Part shown: in pieces, positions 19,891-31,609 of the stretch
Position numbering within the stretch: position 1 is the stretch's first letter
Layout: each line of letters opens with the position of its first letter
Source of the DNA: Stomoxys calcitrans
Lineage: Eukaryota > Arthropoda > Insecta > Diptera > Muscidae
Assembly: GCF_963082655.1 (NCBI RefSeq)
Contig: NC_081552.1
Span: 125,149,494-125,213,493, forward strand
Length of the DNA stretch: 64,000 nt
Direction of reading: 5' to 3'
Made by a program: the position numbers and the translations under genes
The notes under the pieces: generated by a model
The model's input: the letters and a program-made list of their open reading frames with translations, nothing else
Database searches by the model: none
What the model was told of the DNA's origin: nothing

Positions 19891-20380
19891 ACCGGAGGCC
19901 TAAACTCTACCATCTGTGCTTATAAATATAATAGAAAGATTTTTCGTTTCAATTGATTATTTCCGATTTAACGACTATATAAGACAGCTGTTTGCTTATT
20001 CTAATCAATTACCCACCAATAGCTCTACCGAATCTGTAAATGCGTACTGCCATCTCAAAAAACAAATCAAAGCCGCTTAAGCATTATATTGCTCTTTTCT
20101 CCTTATCAGATCCTATAGGTATTTATATTGATATGATTATTTGATATTGTTTAACATATCGAAAGAAAGTTAGAAACAGATATTTGTTTTCAAGGCCATT
20201 TATATTGTAGGATAAAATCGAGAAGTTACGCGGCTTTGGTTCATTGATGGGATTTATTGTTTTTTTTTTTGGTACAGTTCTTCAAATAATTGATCCTAAT
20301 TCAATCAGATGTCCTTTTTAACATTCCCATGTAGCTTCCCAAATTCTTGTTCACCATCATCGTTACCTGAGACAAGTTTA
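19891..20380 (-). pseudogene. LINE-M piece 3: start of endonuclease
   Basis: Minus-strand frames give GNDDGEQEFGKLHGNVKKD, then FSILSYNINGLENKYLF (the 'SWNINGL' start of an APE endonuclease) and FEMAVRIYRFGRAIGG. Frames are broken. This supplies exactly the endonuclease N-terminus that is missing from 16921-17750, across the Helitron-like insertion. Confidence 0.7.
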
Positions 20381-21721
20381 TTTTTATACCCACCACCGAA
20401 GGATGGGGGTATATTCAATTTGTCATTCCGTTTGCAACACATCGAAATATCCATTTCCGACCCTATAAAGTATATATATTCTTGATCAGCGTAAAAATCT
20501 AAGACGATCTAGACATGTCCGTCCGTCTGTCTGTTGAAATCACGCTACAGCCTTTAAAAATAGAGATATTGAGCTGAAATTTTGCACAGATTCTTTTTTT
20601 GTCCATAAGCAGGTTAAGTTCGAAGATGGGCTATATCGGACTATATCTTGATATAGCCCCCATATAGACCTATCCTCCGATTAGGGTCTTAGGCCCATAA
20701 AAACCAGATTTATTATCCGATTTCGCTGAAATTTGGGACAATGAGTTGTGTAAGGCCTTTCGACTTCTTCTGTTAATTTGGCCCAGATCGGTTCAGATTT
20801 GGACATAGCTGCCATATAGACCGATCCTCCGATTTATGATGTTAAGTCCATAAAAGCCACATTTATTGTCCGATTTTGCTGAAATTTGGGACAGTGAGTT
20901 GTGTTAGGCCCTTCGACATCTTTCTTCAATTTGATCCAGATCGGTTCAGATTTGGATATAGCTGCCATATAGACCGATTTCTTGATTTATTGTTTTGGGC
21001 CCATAAAATGCTCATTTATAGTCCGATGTCGCCGAAATTTAAGACAGTGAGTTAAGTTAAGCCCCTTGACATACTTCTGCAATATCGCACAGATCGGTCC
21101 AGAGTTGGATATAGCCGCCATATAGACCGACATCTAGATTTTAGGTTTTGGGGCCATACAAAACGCATTTATTGTCCGATGTCGCTGAAATTTGAGACAG
21201 TGAGTTTGGTTGGGCTCTTCGACGTCCTTCTTCAATTTGGCCCAGATTGGTCCAGATTTCAATATAGCTGTCATATAGACCGATCTCTCGATCTAAGGTT
21301 TTGGGCCCATAAAAGAGTCATTTATTGTCCGAAATTTGGGACAGTGCTTTGTGTTAGGCTCTTCTACACTTTTATGCAACAAGATTTGGATATAGCTGCC
21401 ATGTAGACCGATATCTCGATTTAAAGTCTTGGCCCCATAAAAGGCGCATTTATAATCCGATTTCACTGAAATTTGACACAGTGACTTATGTTAGGCTTTT
21501 CGACATCCGTGTCGTATATGGTTCAGATCGGTTTATTTTTAGATATTGCTAGTGTACTTATTAGTATTTGGTCCAAATCGGAACATAATTTGATATAACT
21601 GATATGGGACATAAGGTATGAAATTTTCACCGAATTTTGATGAAAGGAGGTTTACATATATACCCAAGGTGGTGGGTATCCAAAGTTCGGCCCGGCCGAA
21701 CTTAACGCCTTTTTACTTGTT
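20381..21721 (-). mobile_element. A-family element 1
   Basis: Runs on the plus strand from TATACCCACCACCGAAGG to the palindromic GGCCCGGCCGAACTTAACGC and TTACTTGTT end. It has the dipteran core GACCCTATAAAGTATATATA, a GTCCGTCCGTCTGTCTG tract, then about seven units of roughly 154 bp (markers ATATAGCTGCCATATAGACC, TAAAAGCCACATTTAT, GAAATTTGGGACAGTGAG). There is no coding capacity. Subterminal GGTGGTGGGTAT and ATACCCACCACC form an inverted pair. Confidence 0.85.
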
Positions 21722-21750
21722 TGCATTCCATTTAATCCACTGATCTTTTA

Positions 21751-23014
21751 TTATACCCACCACCAAAGGATGGGGGTATATTCATTTTGTCATTCCGTTT
21801 GCAATTCATCGAAATATCCATTTCCGACCCTATAAAGTATATATATTCTTGATCAGTGTAAAAATCATGTCCGTCCGTCTGTCTGTTGAAATCACGATAC
21901 AGTCTTTAAAAATAGAGATATTGAGATGAAACTTTGCACAGATTCTTTTTTTGTCCATAAGCAGGTTAAATTCGAAGGTGGGCTATATCGGACTATATCT
22001 TGATATAGCCCCCATATAGACCGATCCGCCGATTTACGGCCTTAGGCCAATAAAATCCACATTTATTATCCGATTTTGCTGAAATTTGGGACAGTGGGTT
22101 GTGTTAGGCCCTTCGATATTCTTTGTCAATTTGGCTCAGATCGGTCCAGATTTTGATATAGCTGCCATATAGACCGATCCTCCGATTTAGGGTCTTAGGC
22201 CCATAAAAGCCACATTTATTAACTGATTTTACTGAAATTTGGGACAGTGAGTTGTGTTATACCCTTCGACATCCTTCGTTAATTTAGCCCAGATCGGTCC
22301 AGATTTGCATGTAGCTGCCATATAGACTGATACTCCGATTTAGGGTTTTAGGCCTACATAAACCTCATTTATTATCCGATTTCGCTGAAATTTGGGACAG
22401 TGAGTTGCGTTAGTCCCTTCGCCATCCGTCGTCTGATCCTGATCGGATCAGATTTGGATATAGCTGCCATATAGACCGATCTCTCGATTTAAGGTTTTGG
22501 GCCCATAAAAGTTGCATTTATTCTCGGATGTCGCCGAAATTTGAGACGGTGAGTTAAGTTAAGCCCCTTGACATAATTCTGCAATATGGCACAGATCGGT
22601 CCAGATTTGGATAGAGTTGCTATATGGACCGATCTCTGGGTTTTAGGTTTTGGGGTCATAAAAGGTGCATTTATTGTCTGATGTCGCCGAAATTTCGGAT
22701 AGTGACAAAATAGACAAAATTTGTGAATTTGACACATTGACTTAGGTTGGGATGTTCGACATCCATGTTTTATATGGTACAGATCGGTTTATTTTTAGAT
22801 ATACCTACTAAATAGACCAATATTTTGTTGTATACAATTGAACAATGACTTGTACTTATTAGCATTTTGTCCAAATCGAAATATATTTCGTTATAACTGC
22901 TATGGGGGCATAAATTACGCATTTTTCACCGGACTATGATGAAAAGTGATTTACGTATATACCCGAGGTGGTGGGTATCCAAAGTTCGGCCCGGCCGAAC
23001 TTAACGCCTTTTTA
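21751..23014 (-). mobile_element. A-family element 2
   Basis: Same organisation and orientation as the element ending at 21721, only about 30 bp away: 3' hairpin head at 21751, about six units, palindromic end GGCCCGGCCGAACTTAACGC. Confidence 0.85.
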
Positions 23015-23160
23015 TTTTTTTTTATTTTATCTTCTCTTACAACAATTTTGTGCTTTAACTGAGAAATACAATTATTTCTTTAAAATAAGAAACATTTTTT
23101 TATTTAATTGCTTTGCCGGAATCACATATCGTTCAATAGTTATATTTGAACCTGCTAGTT
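23015..23160. other. Spacer between two A elements
   Basis: AT-rich, 146 bp. It could be another sliver of LINE-M, but I see no family block in it. Confidence 0.3.
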
Positions 23161-24741
23161 TTTATACCCACCACCGAAGGATGGGTGGTGGGTATTCATT
23201 TTGGTGGTGATTCATTTTGTCATTTCGTTTGCAATTCATCGAAATATCCATTTCCGACCCTATAAAGTATATATATTCTTGATCAGTGTAAAAATCATGT
23301 CCGTCCGTCTGACTGTTGAAATCACGATACAGTCTTTAAAAATAGAGATATTGAGATGAAACTTTGCACAGATTCTTTTTTTGTCCATAAGCAGGTTAAG
23401 TTCGAAGATGGGCTATATCGGACTATATCTTGATATAGCCCCCATATAGACCGATCCGCCGATTTAGGGTCTTAGGCCCATAAAAGCCACATTTATTATC
23501 CGATTTTATTGAAATTTGGGACAGTGAGTTGTGTTAGGCCCTTCGACATCCTTTGTCAATTTGGCTCAGATCGGTCCAGATTTGGATATAGCTGCCATAT
23601 AGACCGATCCTCCAGTTTAGGGTCTTAGGCCCACAAAAGCCACATTTATTATCCGATTTTGATGAAATTCGGGGCAGTGATTTGTGTAAGGCCCGTCGAC
23701 ATCCTTCGTTAAATTGGCCCAGATCGGTCCAGACCGATCCTCCGGTTTAGGGTCTTAGGCCCACAAAAGCCACATTTATTATCCGATTTTGATGAAATTC
23801 GGGACAGTGAATTGTGTAAGGCCCATCGATATCCTTCGTTAATTTGGCTCAGATCGGTCTAGATTTGGATATAGCTGCCATATAGATCGATCCTCCGATT
23901 TATGGTGTAAGGCCCATAATAGCCACATTCATTATCCGATTTTGCTGAAATTTGGGACAGTGAGTTGCGTTAGGCCCTTTGACATATTTCTTCAATTTGG
24001 TCCAGATCGTTTCAAATTTGGATATAGCTGCCATATAGACCGATTTCTTGATTTATGGTTTTGGGCCCATAAAATGCTCATTTATTGCCCCGAATTTTGG
24101 AACAGTAAGTTAAGTTAAGCCCCTTGACATACTTCTGCAATATCGCACAGATCGGTCCAGATTTGGATATAGCAGCCATATAGACTGATATCTAGGTTTT
24201 AGGTTTTGGGGCCATAAAAGACGCATTTATTGTCCGATGTCGCAGAAATTTGAGACAGTGAGTTTGGTTAGGCTCTTCGACGCCCTTCTTCAATTTTGCG
24301 CAGATCGGTCCAGATTTGAATATAGCTGCCATATAGACCGATCTCTGGATTTAAGGTTTAGGGCCCATAAAAGTTGCATTTATTGTCCGATTTCGCCGAA
24401 ATTTGGGACAGTGCTTAGTGTTAGGCTCTTCGACATGTTTATGCAACTTGGCCCAAATCGGTCCAGATTTGGATATAGCTGCCATGTAGACCGATATCTC
24501 GATTTAAAGTCTTGGCCCCATAAAAGGCGCATTTATAATCCGATTTCACTGAAATTTGACACAGTGACTTATGTTCGGCTTTTCGACATCCGTGTCGTAT
24601 ATAGTTCAGATCGGTATGAGGTATATGAGTATAAGGTATGAAATTTTCACCGAATTTTGATGAAAGGAGGTTTACATATATACCCGAGGTGGTGGGTATC
24701 CAAAGTTCGGCCCGGCCGAACTTAACGCCTTTTTACTTATT
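23161..24741 (-). mobile_element. A-family element 3
   Basis: Full-length minus-strand A element with a duplicated GGTGGTGGGTATTCA segment at its 3' tip, about eight units, and the usual palindromic end. One unit has an internal duplication near 23720-23800. It sits inside the ORF1-like part of LINE-M. Confidence 0.85.
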
Positions 24742-24844
24742 TTGGTATTACGAAATACTTCCTGTATTGCTTGTTCGTTTTCAAGCTCAAATATTATTGC
24801 CGTTTTTCCATTGTGATCAAATACCTTATTTACATATTTAATAG
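24742..24844 (-). pseudogene. LINE-M piece 2: ORF1-like segment
   Basis: Minus strand reads VFDHNGKTAIIFELENEQAI, resembling the RNP1 half of an RRM fold as found in LINE ORF1-type proteins. It is bounded by an A element and the mariner, and continues the segment at 26155-26460. Confidence 0.5.
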
Positions 24845-24846
24845 TA

Positions 24847-26152
24847 AAGAGTGATTTGTTAAGAGCTTGATAACTTTTTTTTTTTAAAAAACGCATAAAA
24901 TTTGCAAAATCTCATCGGTTCTTTATTTGAAACGTTAGATTGGTCCATGACATTTACTTTTTGAAGATAATTTCATTTAAATGTTGACCGCGGCTGCGTC
25001 TTAGGTGGTCCATTCGGAAAGTCCAATTTTGTGCAACTTTTTCGAGCATTTCGGCCGGAATAGCCCGAATTTCTTCGGAAATGTTGTCTTCCAAAGCTGG
25101 AATAGTTGCTGGCTTATTTCTGTAGACTTTAGACTTGACGTAGCCCCACAAAAAATAGTCTAAAGGCGTCAAATCGCATGATCTTGGTGGCCAACTTACC
25201 GGTCCATTTCTTGAGATGAATTGTTCTCCGAAGTTTTCCCTCAAAATGGCCATAGAATCGCGAGCTGTGTGGCATGTAGCGCCATCTTGTTGAAACCACA
25301 TGTCAACCAAGTTCAGTTCTTCCATTTTTGGCAACAAAAAGTTTGTTAGCATCGAACGATAGCGATCGCCATTCACCGTAACGTTGCGTCCAACAGCATC
25401 TTTGAAAAAATACGGTCCAATGATTCCACCAGCGTACAAACCACACCAAACAGTGCATTTTTCGGGATGCATGGGCAGTTCTTAAACGGCTTCTGGTTGC
25501 TCTTCACTCCAAATGCGGCAATTTTGCTTATTTACGTAGCCATTCAACCAGAAATGAGCCTCATCGCTGAACAAAATTTGTCGATAAAAAAGCGGATTTT
25601 CTGCCAACTTTTCTAGGGCCCATTCACTGAAAATTCGACGTTGTGGCAGATCGTTCGGCTTCAGTTCTTGCACGAGCTGTATTTTATACGGTTTTACACC
25701 AAGAACTTTGCGTAAAATCTTCCATGTGGTCGAATAACACAAACCCAATTGCTGCGAACGGCGACGAATCGACATTTCACGGTCTTCAGCAACACTCTCA
25801 GAAACAGACGCAATATTCTCTTCTGTACGCACTGTACGCATTCGTGTGGTTGGTTTAATGTCCAATAAAGTAAACTGAGTGCGAAACTTGGTCACAATCG
25901 CATTAATTGTTTGCTCACTTGGTCGATTATGTTGACCATAAATCGGACGTAAAGCGCGAAACACATTTCGAACCGAACACTGATTTTGGTAATAAAATTC
26001 AATGATTTGCAAGCGTTGCTCGTTAGTAAGTCTATTCATGATGAAATGTCAAAGCATACTGAGCATCTTTCTCTTTGACACCATGTCTGAAATCCCACGT
26101 GATCTGTCAAATACTAATGCATGAAAATCCTAACCTCAAAAAAATCACCCTT
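24847..26152 (-). mobile_element. Mariner-superfamily transposon (1.3 kb)
   Basis: TA duplications at 24845-24846 and 26153-26154 flank imperfect inverted ends (AAGAGTGATTTGTTAAGAG and the complement of TCAAAAAAATCACCCTT). The single gene, on the minus strand, is a near-intact transposase with one stop. It is inserted in the ORF1-like part of LINE-M. Confidence 0.9.
24954..26039 (-). pseudogene. Mariner-type transposase with one in-frame stop
   Basis: ATG at 26039. The N-terminus (LTNEQRLQIIEFYYQNQCSV) is the helix-turn-helix DNA-binding part (DUF4817 type). Catalytic blocks: LFSDEAHFWLNG (first Asp), WFQQDGATCHTAR (second Asp), then RSCDLTPLDYFLWGYVKSK. From the second Asp there are 36 residues to the Asp of SCDL and 41 to that of PLDY, so it is not the classical DD34D; it fits a DD41D/basal mariner group if the later Asp is used. 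A single TAA at 25482-25484 splits the frame with no shift. Total about 361 codons, full length for the family. Otherwise remarkably intact. Confidence 0.9.
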
Positions 26153-26154
26153 TA

Positions 26155-26460
26155 TTTGCTATATTTAATTTGTCTCTGAATAGATTTTTTGCATCTTCCA
26201 TTGGGTTCATTGAGTTTTTAGTTACTTTAATAAATAGTTTATTTGGCTTTATTTCATTCTGCAACTTTTCTTTTTTGAATTGGGCATTTTCCTGTTGCAC
26301 TTTATTTAATTAATCTTTTAGTTCTTGATTTTCCATTGATACCTTCTATTTCGACCTTTTAATCTTCAATGTCCGATTTTGTGGGGAGTGTTTAAAATTT
26401 TTCATCAAAGTTTGAGTTAATAGTTTCTTTTATTATTTTTATTAAATTATTTGTATCCAT
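26155..26460 (-). pseudogene. LINE-M piece 1: coiled-coil/ORF1-like start
   Basis: Minus-strand frame VSMENQELKD, a stop, then LNKVQQENAQFKKEKLQNEI looks like a coiled coil, followed by KPNKLFIKVTKNSMNPMEDA, resembling the first strand of an RRM. It runs into the mariner and resumes at 24844. It is the most upstream LINE-M piece I can recognise. Confidence 0.5.
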
Positions 26461-26718
26461 GTTCGATTTTATACTGGTATTTTCAGGGGATTTTATCTCA
26501 GTGTATCTTCTTTTGGGTGTATGGATATTACTTTGCATATTTTCTAACCCTGAAAATTTTCCTATACGCCAATACCGGTTTTCGATAACACTAATTTTTT
26601 TATCGGAATATTTTCACCACCAAACTTGGTTGGACAAGGCCAACTCATATTATACTTTGTTATGTAGGTGTTTGTTTACTCGATGTGTATCTATATTGAG
26701 TGGTGATATCTTATATAT
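26461..26718. other. Unassigned spacer
   Basis: AT-rich. An open frame from 26459 runs into the next repeat element and is accidental. Confidence 0.4.
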
Positions 26719-28357
26719 AACAAGTAAAAGCGTGCTAAGTTCGGCCGGGCCGAATCTTAAATACCCTCCACCATGGCATTGTCGAGTTCTTTTCCCGGCA
26801 TCTCTTCTTAGGCAAAAAAACGGATATAAGAAAAGATTTGCTCTGCTATTAGAGCGATATCAAGGTATGGTCCGGTTTGGACCACAATTAAATTATATGT
26901 TGGAGACCTGTGTAAAATGTCAGCCAATTCGAGTAAAAATTGCGCCCTTTGTGGGCTCAAGAAGTAAAATAGAAAGATCGATTTATATGGGAGCTGTATC
27001 GGCCTATAGACCAATTCAGGCCATAATAAACACGTATGTTAATGGTCATGAGAGAATCCGTCGTACAAAATTTCAGGCAAATCGGATAATAATTGCGACC
27101 TCTAGAGACTCAAGAAGTCAAGATCCCAGATCGGTTTATATGGCAGCTATATCAGGTTATGAACCGACTTGTACTTTATTTGACATAGTTGTTGAAAGTA
27201 ACAATAAAAAACGTCTTGTGAAATTTCAGCCAAATCGGATAGAAATTGAGCCCTCCAGAAGCTCAAGAAGTGAAGTCCCCATATCTGTTTATATGACAGT
27301 TATACCAGGTTATGAACCGATTTGAACCATACTTGGCACAGTTGTTGAATATCATAACAAAATACTACGTGCCAAAATTCATTCAAATTGGATAAGAATT
27401 GCGCCCTCTAGAGGCTCAAGAAGTCACGACCCAAGATCGGTTTATATGACAGCTATATCAGGTTATGGACCGATTTGAACCATACTTGGCACAGTTGTTG
27501 GATATCATAACAAAACACGTCGTGCGAAATTTCATTCCAATCGGATAAGAATTGCGCACGCTAGAGGCTCAGGAAGTCAAGACCCAAGATCGGTTTATAT
27601 GGCAGCTATATCAGGTTATGGACCGATTTGAACCATACTTAGCGCAGTTGTTGAATATCGTATAAAAACACGTCGTGCAAAATTTCATCCCAATCGGATA
27701 AGAATTGCGCACTCTAGAGGCTCAAGAAGTCAAGACCCCAGATCGGTTTATATGGCAGCTATATCAGGTTATGAACCGATTTCGACCATACTTGGCACAG
27801 TTGTTGGATATCATAACAAAACACGTCGTGCGAAATTTCATTCCAATCGGATAAGAATTGCGCACTCTAGAGGCTCAGGAAGTCAAGACCCAAGATCGGT
27901 TTATATGGCAGCTATATCAGGTTATACACCGATTTGAACCATACTTGGCACAGTTGTTGGATATCATAACAAAACACGTCGTGCAAAATTTCATCCCAAT
28001 TGGATAAAAATTGCGCACTCTAGAGGCTCAAGAAGTCAAGACCCAAGATCGGTTTATATGGCAGCTATATCAAAACATGGACCGATATGGCCCATTTACA
28101 ATACCAACCGACCTACACTAATAAGAAGTATTTGTGCAAAATTTCAAGCGGCTAGCTTTACTCCTTCGGAAGTTAGCGTGCTTTCAACAGACAGACAGAC
28201 GGACGGACGGACGGACGGACATGTCTAGATCGACATAAAATTTCACGACGATCAAGAATATATATACTTTATGGGGTCTCAGGCGAATATTTCGAGTAGT
28301 TACAATCAGAATGACGAAATTAGTATACCCCCCATCTTATGGTGGAGGGTATAAAAA
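26719..28357 (+). mobile_element. B-family element, full length
   Basis: Head AACAAGTAAAAGCGTGCTAA with palindrome TTCGGCCGGGCCGAA; a leader with ACCACAATTAAATTATATG; about six units of roughly 152 bp (markers GATCGGTTTATATGGCAGCT, GGCACAGTTGTTGGATATC, GAATTGCGCACTCTAGAGGC); tail with an expanded (GACG)n tract near 28196-28220, GATCAAGAATATATATAC and the hairpin ATGGTGGAGGGTATAAAAA. It has no genes. The 288-codon frame across it is just an array unit lacking stops. Confidence 0.87.
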
Positions 28358-30321
28358 TCAATTTGTGTTTGTTTGTAGGTTTGTTTGTGTGTTCCTTAGA
28401 CTCAGAAACGGCGGAACCGATTTTCTTGAAATTTTCACAGATGGTGCATAATGATCCCATGGTGAAAATAGGATACTACATTTTTTGATATCTGAAGGGG
28501 GGCGGACCCTCCCCCTTACCCTAATTTTCAGAAATGCCAGATCTCGGAGATGGGTGGTGCTATTTAAACGAAATTTTATGTGGTCTCATATAGTTCCCTA
28601 AAAATAAAAATTTGGTATCCAAATTTCGTATGGGGTACCTTGGGGGGCCGCCCCATCCTAAAACCTACCAAACATATATTTAGAAAAATCACGACAATAT
28701 GGGACCTAAAAGAAAGAGATTTAGGATAAGAAAACGTATCTGATATCCAATTGTCGGACTTAGAGTTAGGGGGCCACCCCAACCCCCAAAACACCCCTAA
28801 ATCGGACATATTTACCAACCATGGCAATATGGAACTCAAAAAAAAGGTATTTACGAGAAAAATACGAATCTAATATCTAAATGTGGAACGATTTAGAATT
28901 AGAATTAGAGTCTGATATTCAAATATGGGACCAAGTATTTGGGGGCCGTCTTTCCCTGAAATGATCCCCAAAGGGGAAAAAATAACGACCATAGCAATAT
29001 AAGACTCAAATGAAATGTCTTTGAGATTAAACCACGAATCTGATATCAATATTCAGGAAAAGTGTCTAAGGGGCCACCCCACCCCCACGACATCACCCAA
29101 ATAGGAAGTATTTGCTGACTTTTGCAATATGAGGCTCAAATAAGAGTTTTTTTTTAGAATAGAACACGAATCTGATATATACTTTCAAAGCCAAGTCACT
29201 GAGTGGCCGCCCATTCCCCAAAACACCCCCAAGCCGGTCATGTTCGCCGACCATGGAAATATGGGGCTCAATTTAAAGGTATTTGCGAGTAGACCACGTA
29301 TCTGATATCAACATTAGGGACCGACTGTTTAGGGGACGTCCTACCACCATAACAATCCCCCAAACTGGACATATTTGCTGACTTTTGCAATAAGGAGTTC
29401 AAATGAGACTAGAAAACGAATTAGATATCCAATTTTGAGGCCAATGGCTATATGGGGTTCAAAAAAATTATATATAGATATATGAGAATAGAGCACGTTG
29501 CTGATATATTTTCCGTGCTTGGGGATTTTCCAATCCCCAAACTACCCCTAAATCGGGCATATTTACCGACCATGTCAATGTAGGGCTTAAATGAAAGGTA
29601 TTGGGGGGTAGAACAAGAATTGATACCCACTTTGGGGACCAATTTTCTGGGGGGCTTCCCCTTTCCCAAAATAACCTACAAACAGCAATTTTTTACTGAC
29701 CATCGCAATATGGGGCTCAAATAATGGTATTTGGGAGTAGAATACGAATTTGATATCCAAATGTAGGACCATGTATTTTGAGGATCACCCCTTCCCCAAA
29801 ACTCCCCCAAGGGGTAAACGTTTTTTGACAATGCCAATATACGGCTCAAATGAAAGGTATTTGAGATCAGAAAACGAATTTGATAATCTATTTTGGGGCC
29901 ATGTGTTTTGGGGACGCCTCATCGTGTAATCTCCCCTAAACCAATGGCAAAATGGTGTTTAAATAAATGGTATTTGAAAGAAGAGCACGATGCTGACATT
30001 TTTTCAGGGCCAGGTGTCTGGGGACCCTCACCCCCGGAAATACCCCTAAATCAGATATCATGAGAATATCGGACTGAAATAAAGTATTTTGAGGATGGAG
30101 TACACCTTACATCCAAACTTAAATTCGTAGACCAATAAAGATCATATGGGATTCAGATAAAGGCACTTATATTGTTAAACTGTTAGCCAAGCGATATACT
30201 ATTTTCGTAACATGATATTTCACTAAAAGCTCTTTAATTGTCGAAAATAAAAATTCCAAGGAAACTTTTGTTCCAATATAAAGTAAAAGAAGGCGCAGCG
30301 GAGCGGGTCTGGGTCAGCTAG
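28354..30321 (+). mobile_element. C-family (Helitron-like) element
   Basis: 5' end TCAATTTGTGTTTGTTTGTA and GACTCAGAAACGG...GAACCGATTTTCTTGAAAT, the terminal motif I know from Lep1/HINE-type non-autonomous Helitrons in arthropods. Then about twelve degenerate ~130-bp units (AATATGGGGCTCAAATGAAA, GATATCCAA). 3' end GCGCAGCGGAGCGGG...GGTCAGCTAG followed by T, as for Helitron CTAG|T ends. There is no protein. It abuts the B element directly, sharing the TATAAAAATC junction. Confidence 0.6.
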
Positions 30322-30387
30322 TTTTGTATAAAAAGTGGTTTATTAAATGTTTACTCTTTGCACACCAAAACCTTGGTAAGCGGCAAG

Positions 30388-30747
30388 TCAATATGGATGA
30401 GATACATGGTCTGATGGAACTGAGTTTGGATTCCAAATGCTTGCGAAGTCTTGTCTTATTAAGGGAGTTTCTTGCTCATTTCTTAGATCTTTTTTTATAC
30501 GTCCGTTTACTTGTACTACAAGAATACAGGCTCTGTGTCTCCCATTCTCCGTACCCTTGAGTAGTTTAAAATCCGGAATTCTTAGTCCACGAACCATTCC
30601 TCCACACACCCATGGTTCCTGGATGGAACCCATGGTTCCTGGAACCACGTCAAATCCCTCTGCCATCAGAAGGACCTTTAATGGAGCCGAAGCGACCTTA
30701 CAATGGCGGAGATTAGAAAACGGATCATAGTCAGTATTCAGTAACAA
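30388..30747 (-). pseudogene. LINE endonuclease N-terminal fragment
   Basis: Minus-strand frame of about 119 codons containing NLRHCKVASA, IQEPWVCGGMVRGLRIPDFK and TENGRHRACILV, i.e. the start of an APE endonuclease (helix and IQEPW block) of a Jockey/LOA-like LINE. It stops where the plus-strand sequence becomes unrelated. Frames upstream continue in the next entry. Confidence 0.7.
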
Positions 30748-31400
30748 GATTCGTTAGATCTTGCCATGGTGAGCTTCCGTACGCATCCAGGGGAGGTGAG
30801 GAAGCTGTGGAACCACTCTTCCTCCGGACACTTGCGGCGTGGACGATTCCACTTAAGATGCTTCACTATCTTCTGCTGTCGAAGTACGAAGAATATCTTC
30901 CTTCTTAACTAAATCTAGTGCTGCACCTATCCAGATCTCACCTATGCTTCTTAGCGCACAACGATACATTTCAATTGAGCGTTGATCCCCGAAGGCAATT
31001 AGTCTCTATTAGCCCCGATGCCAGCCTGCATCGTCACAAACTGGAGGAGACCCAAGAAATTCCGCAAGAACATTGGAGTATTCTGATGACAATCCATTGA
31101 CTATCCCACTCCAATCATTCCCCTCTCTTGTCGACAACTGCCATCACCAAACAGTCCCTAGGGAGATTAGTACAGGCATGCGAAGATAGAATAGTTTCGG
31201 CCTTGTCCTTAAGACTCTAAACAGGGTTTCGTCAAAAGACCCTGCTGACCAGTCGTCTGTCGGTTAGTGGAGCCTGGAGCAGCCGCTCCAGCAGTCGAGG
31301 TTTCAGTAGCATACAACATGCTACGTGCTGATACCGCCACCGCAACTGTTGGGTCTTTGGTGTCCATTCTAAGTCTACTCCAATGTTCTAGATCTTCCGC
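30748..31400 (-). pseudogene. Probable LINE ORF1 remnant
   Basis: GC-richer than its neighbours, many stops, minus-strand reading directly upstream of the endonuclease fragment (e.g. MDTKDPTVAVAV near the start at 31370). Position and composition suggest ORF1/gag of the same LINE. No zinc knuckle is clearly visible. Confidence 0.4.
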
Positions 31401-31467
31401 TCCATTGGAAACATACGCATATCATCAACCGCTTAATAAATACGACTATCGTAGCTATCTTTGAGTG

Positions 31468-31602
31468 ACTTAAATTTTTCTTCCAAAAATACTGACCTAT
31501 TACGAGTTACAGGAAAATTCCTGCGGAGCAAAATGACTTACATTTTTCTTCCAAAAATAAAAACCTATTACGAATTACAGAAAAATTCCTGCGGAGCGAA
31601 AT
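31468..31602. repeat. Tandem duplication of ~65 bp
   Basis: Two neighbouring copies that each start TGACTTA and contain TTTTTCTTCCAAAAATA, CCTATTACGA and AATTCCTGCGGAGC, differing at a handful of bases. It lies between a minus-strand LINE 5' region and a plus-strand LINE 3' fragment, so it may be part of a LINE promoter or UTR. Confidence 0.75.
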
Positions 31603-31609
31603 AACAAAA

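Noticed and set aside
25482..25484. Frameshift in the mariner transposase
   Set aside because: Both halves are in the same frame; the lesion is a single stop codon, not a shift.
26459..27325. 288-codon open frame
   Set aside because: It runs from spacer sequence into a B-family array. The protein is just translated repeat units (e.g. SRSQDPRSVYMAAISGY repeated) that recur in several frames and elements.
28196..28220. (GACG)n / GTCCGTCC tracts as independent microsatellites
   Set aside because: They are part of the conserved tail of A and B elements; only the copy at 28.2 kb is modestly expanded.
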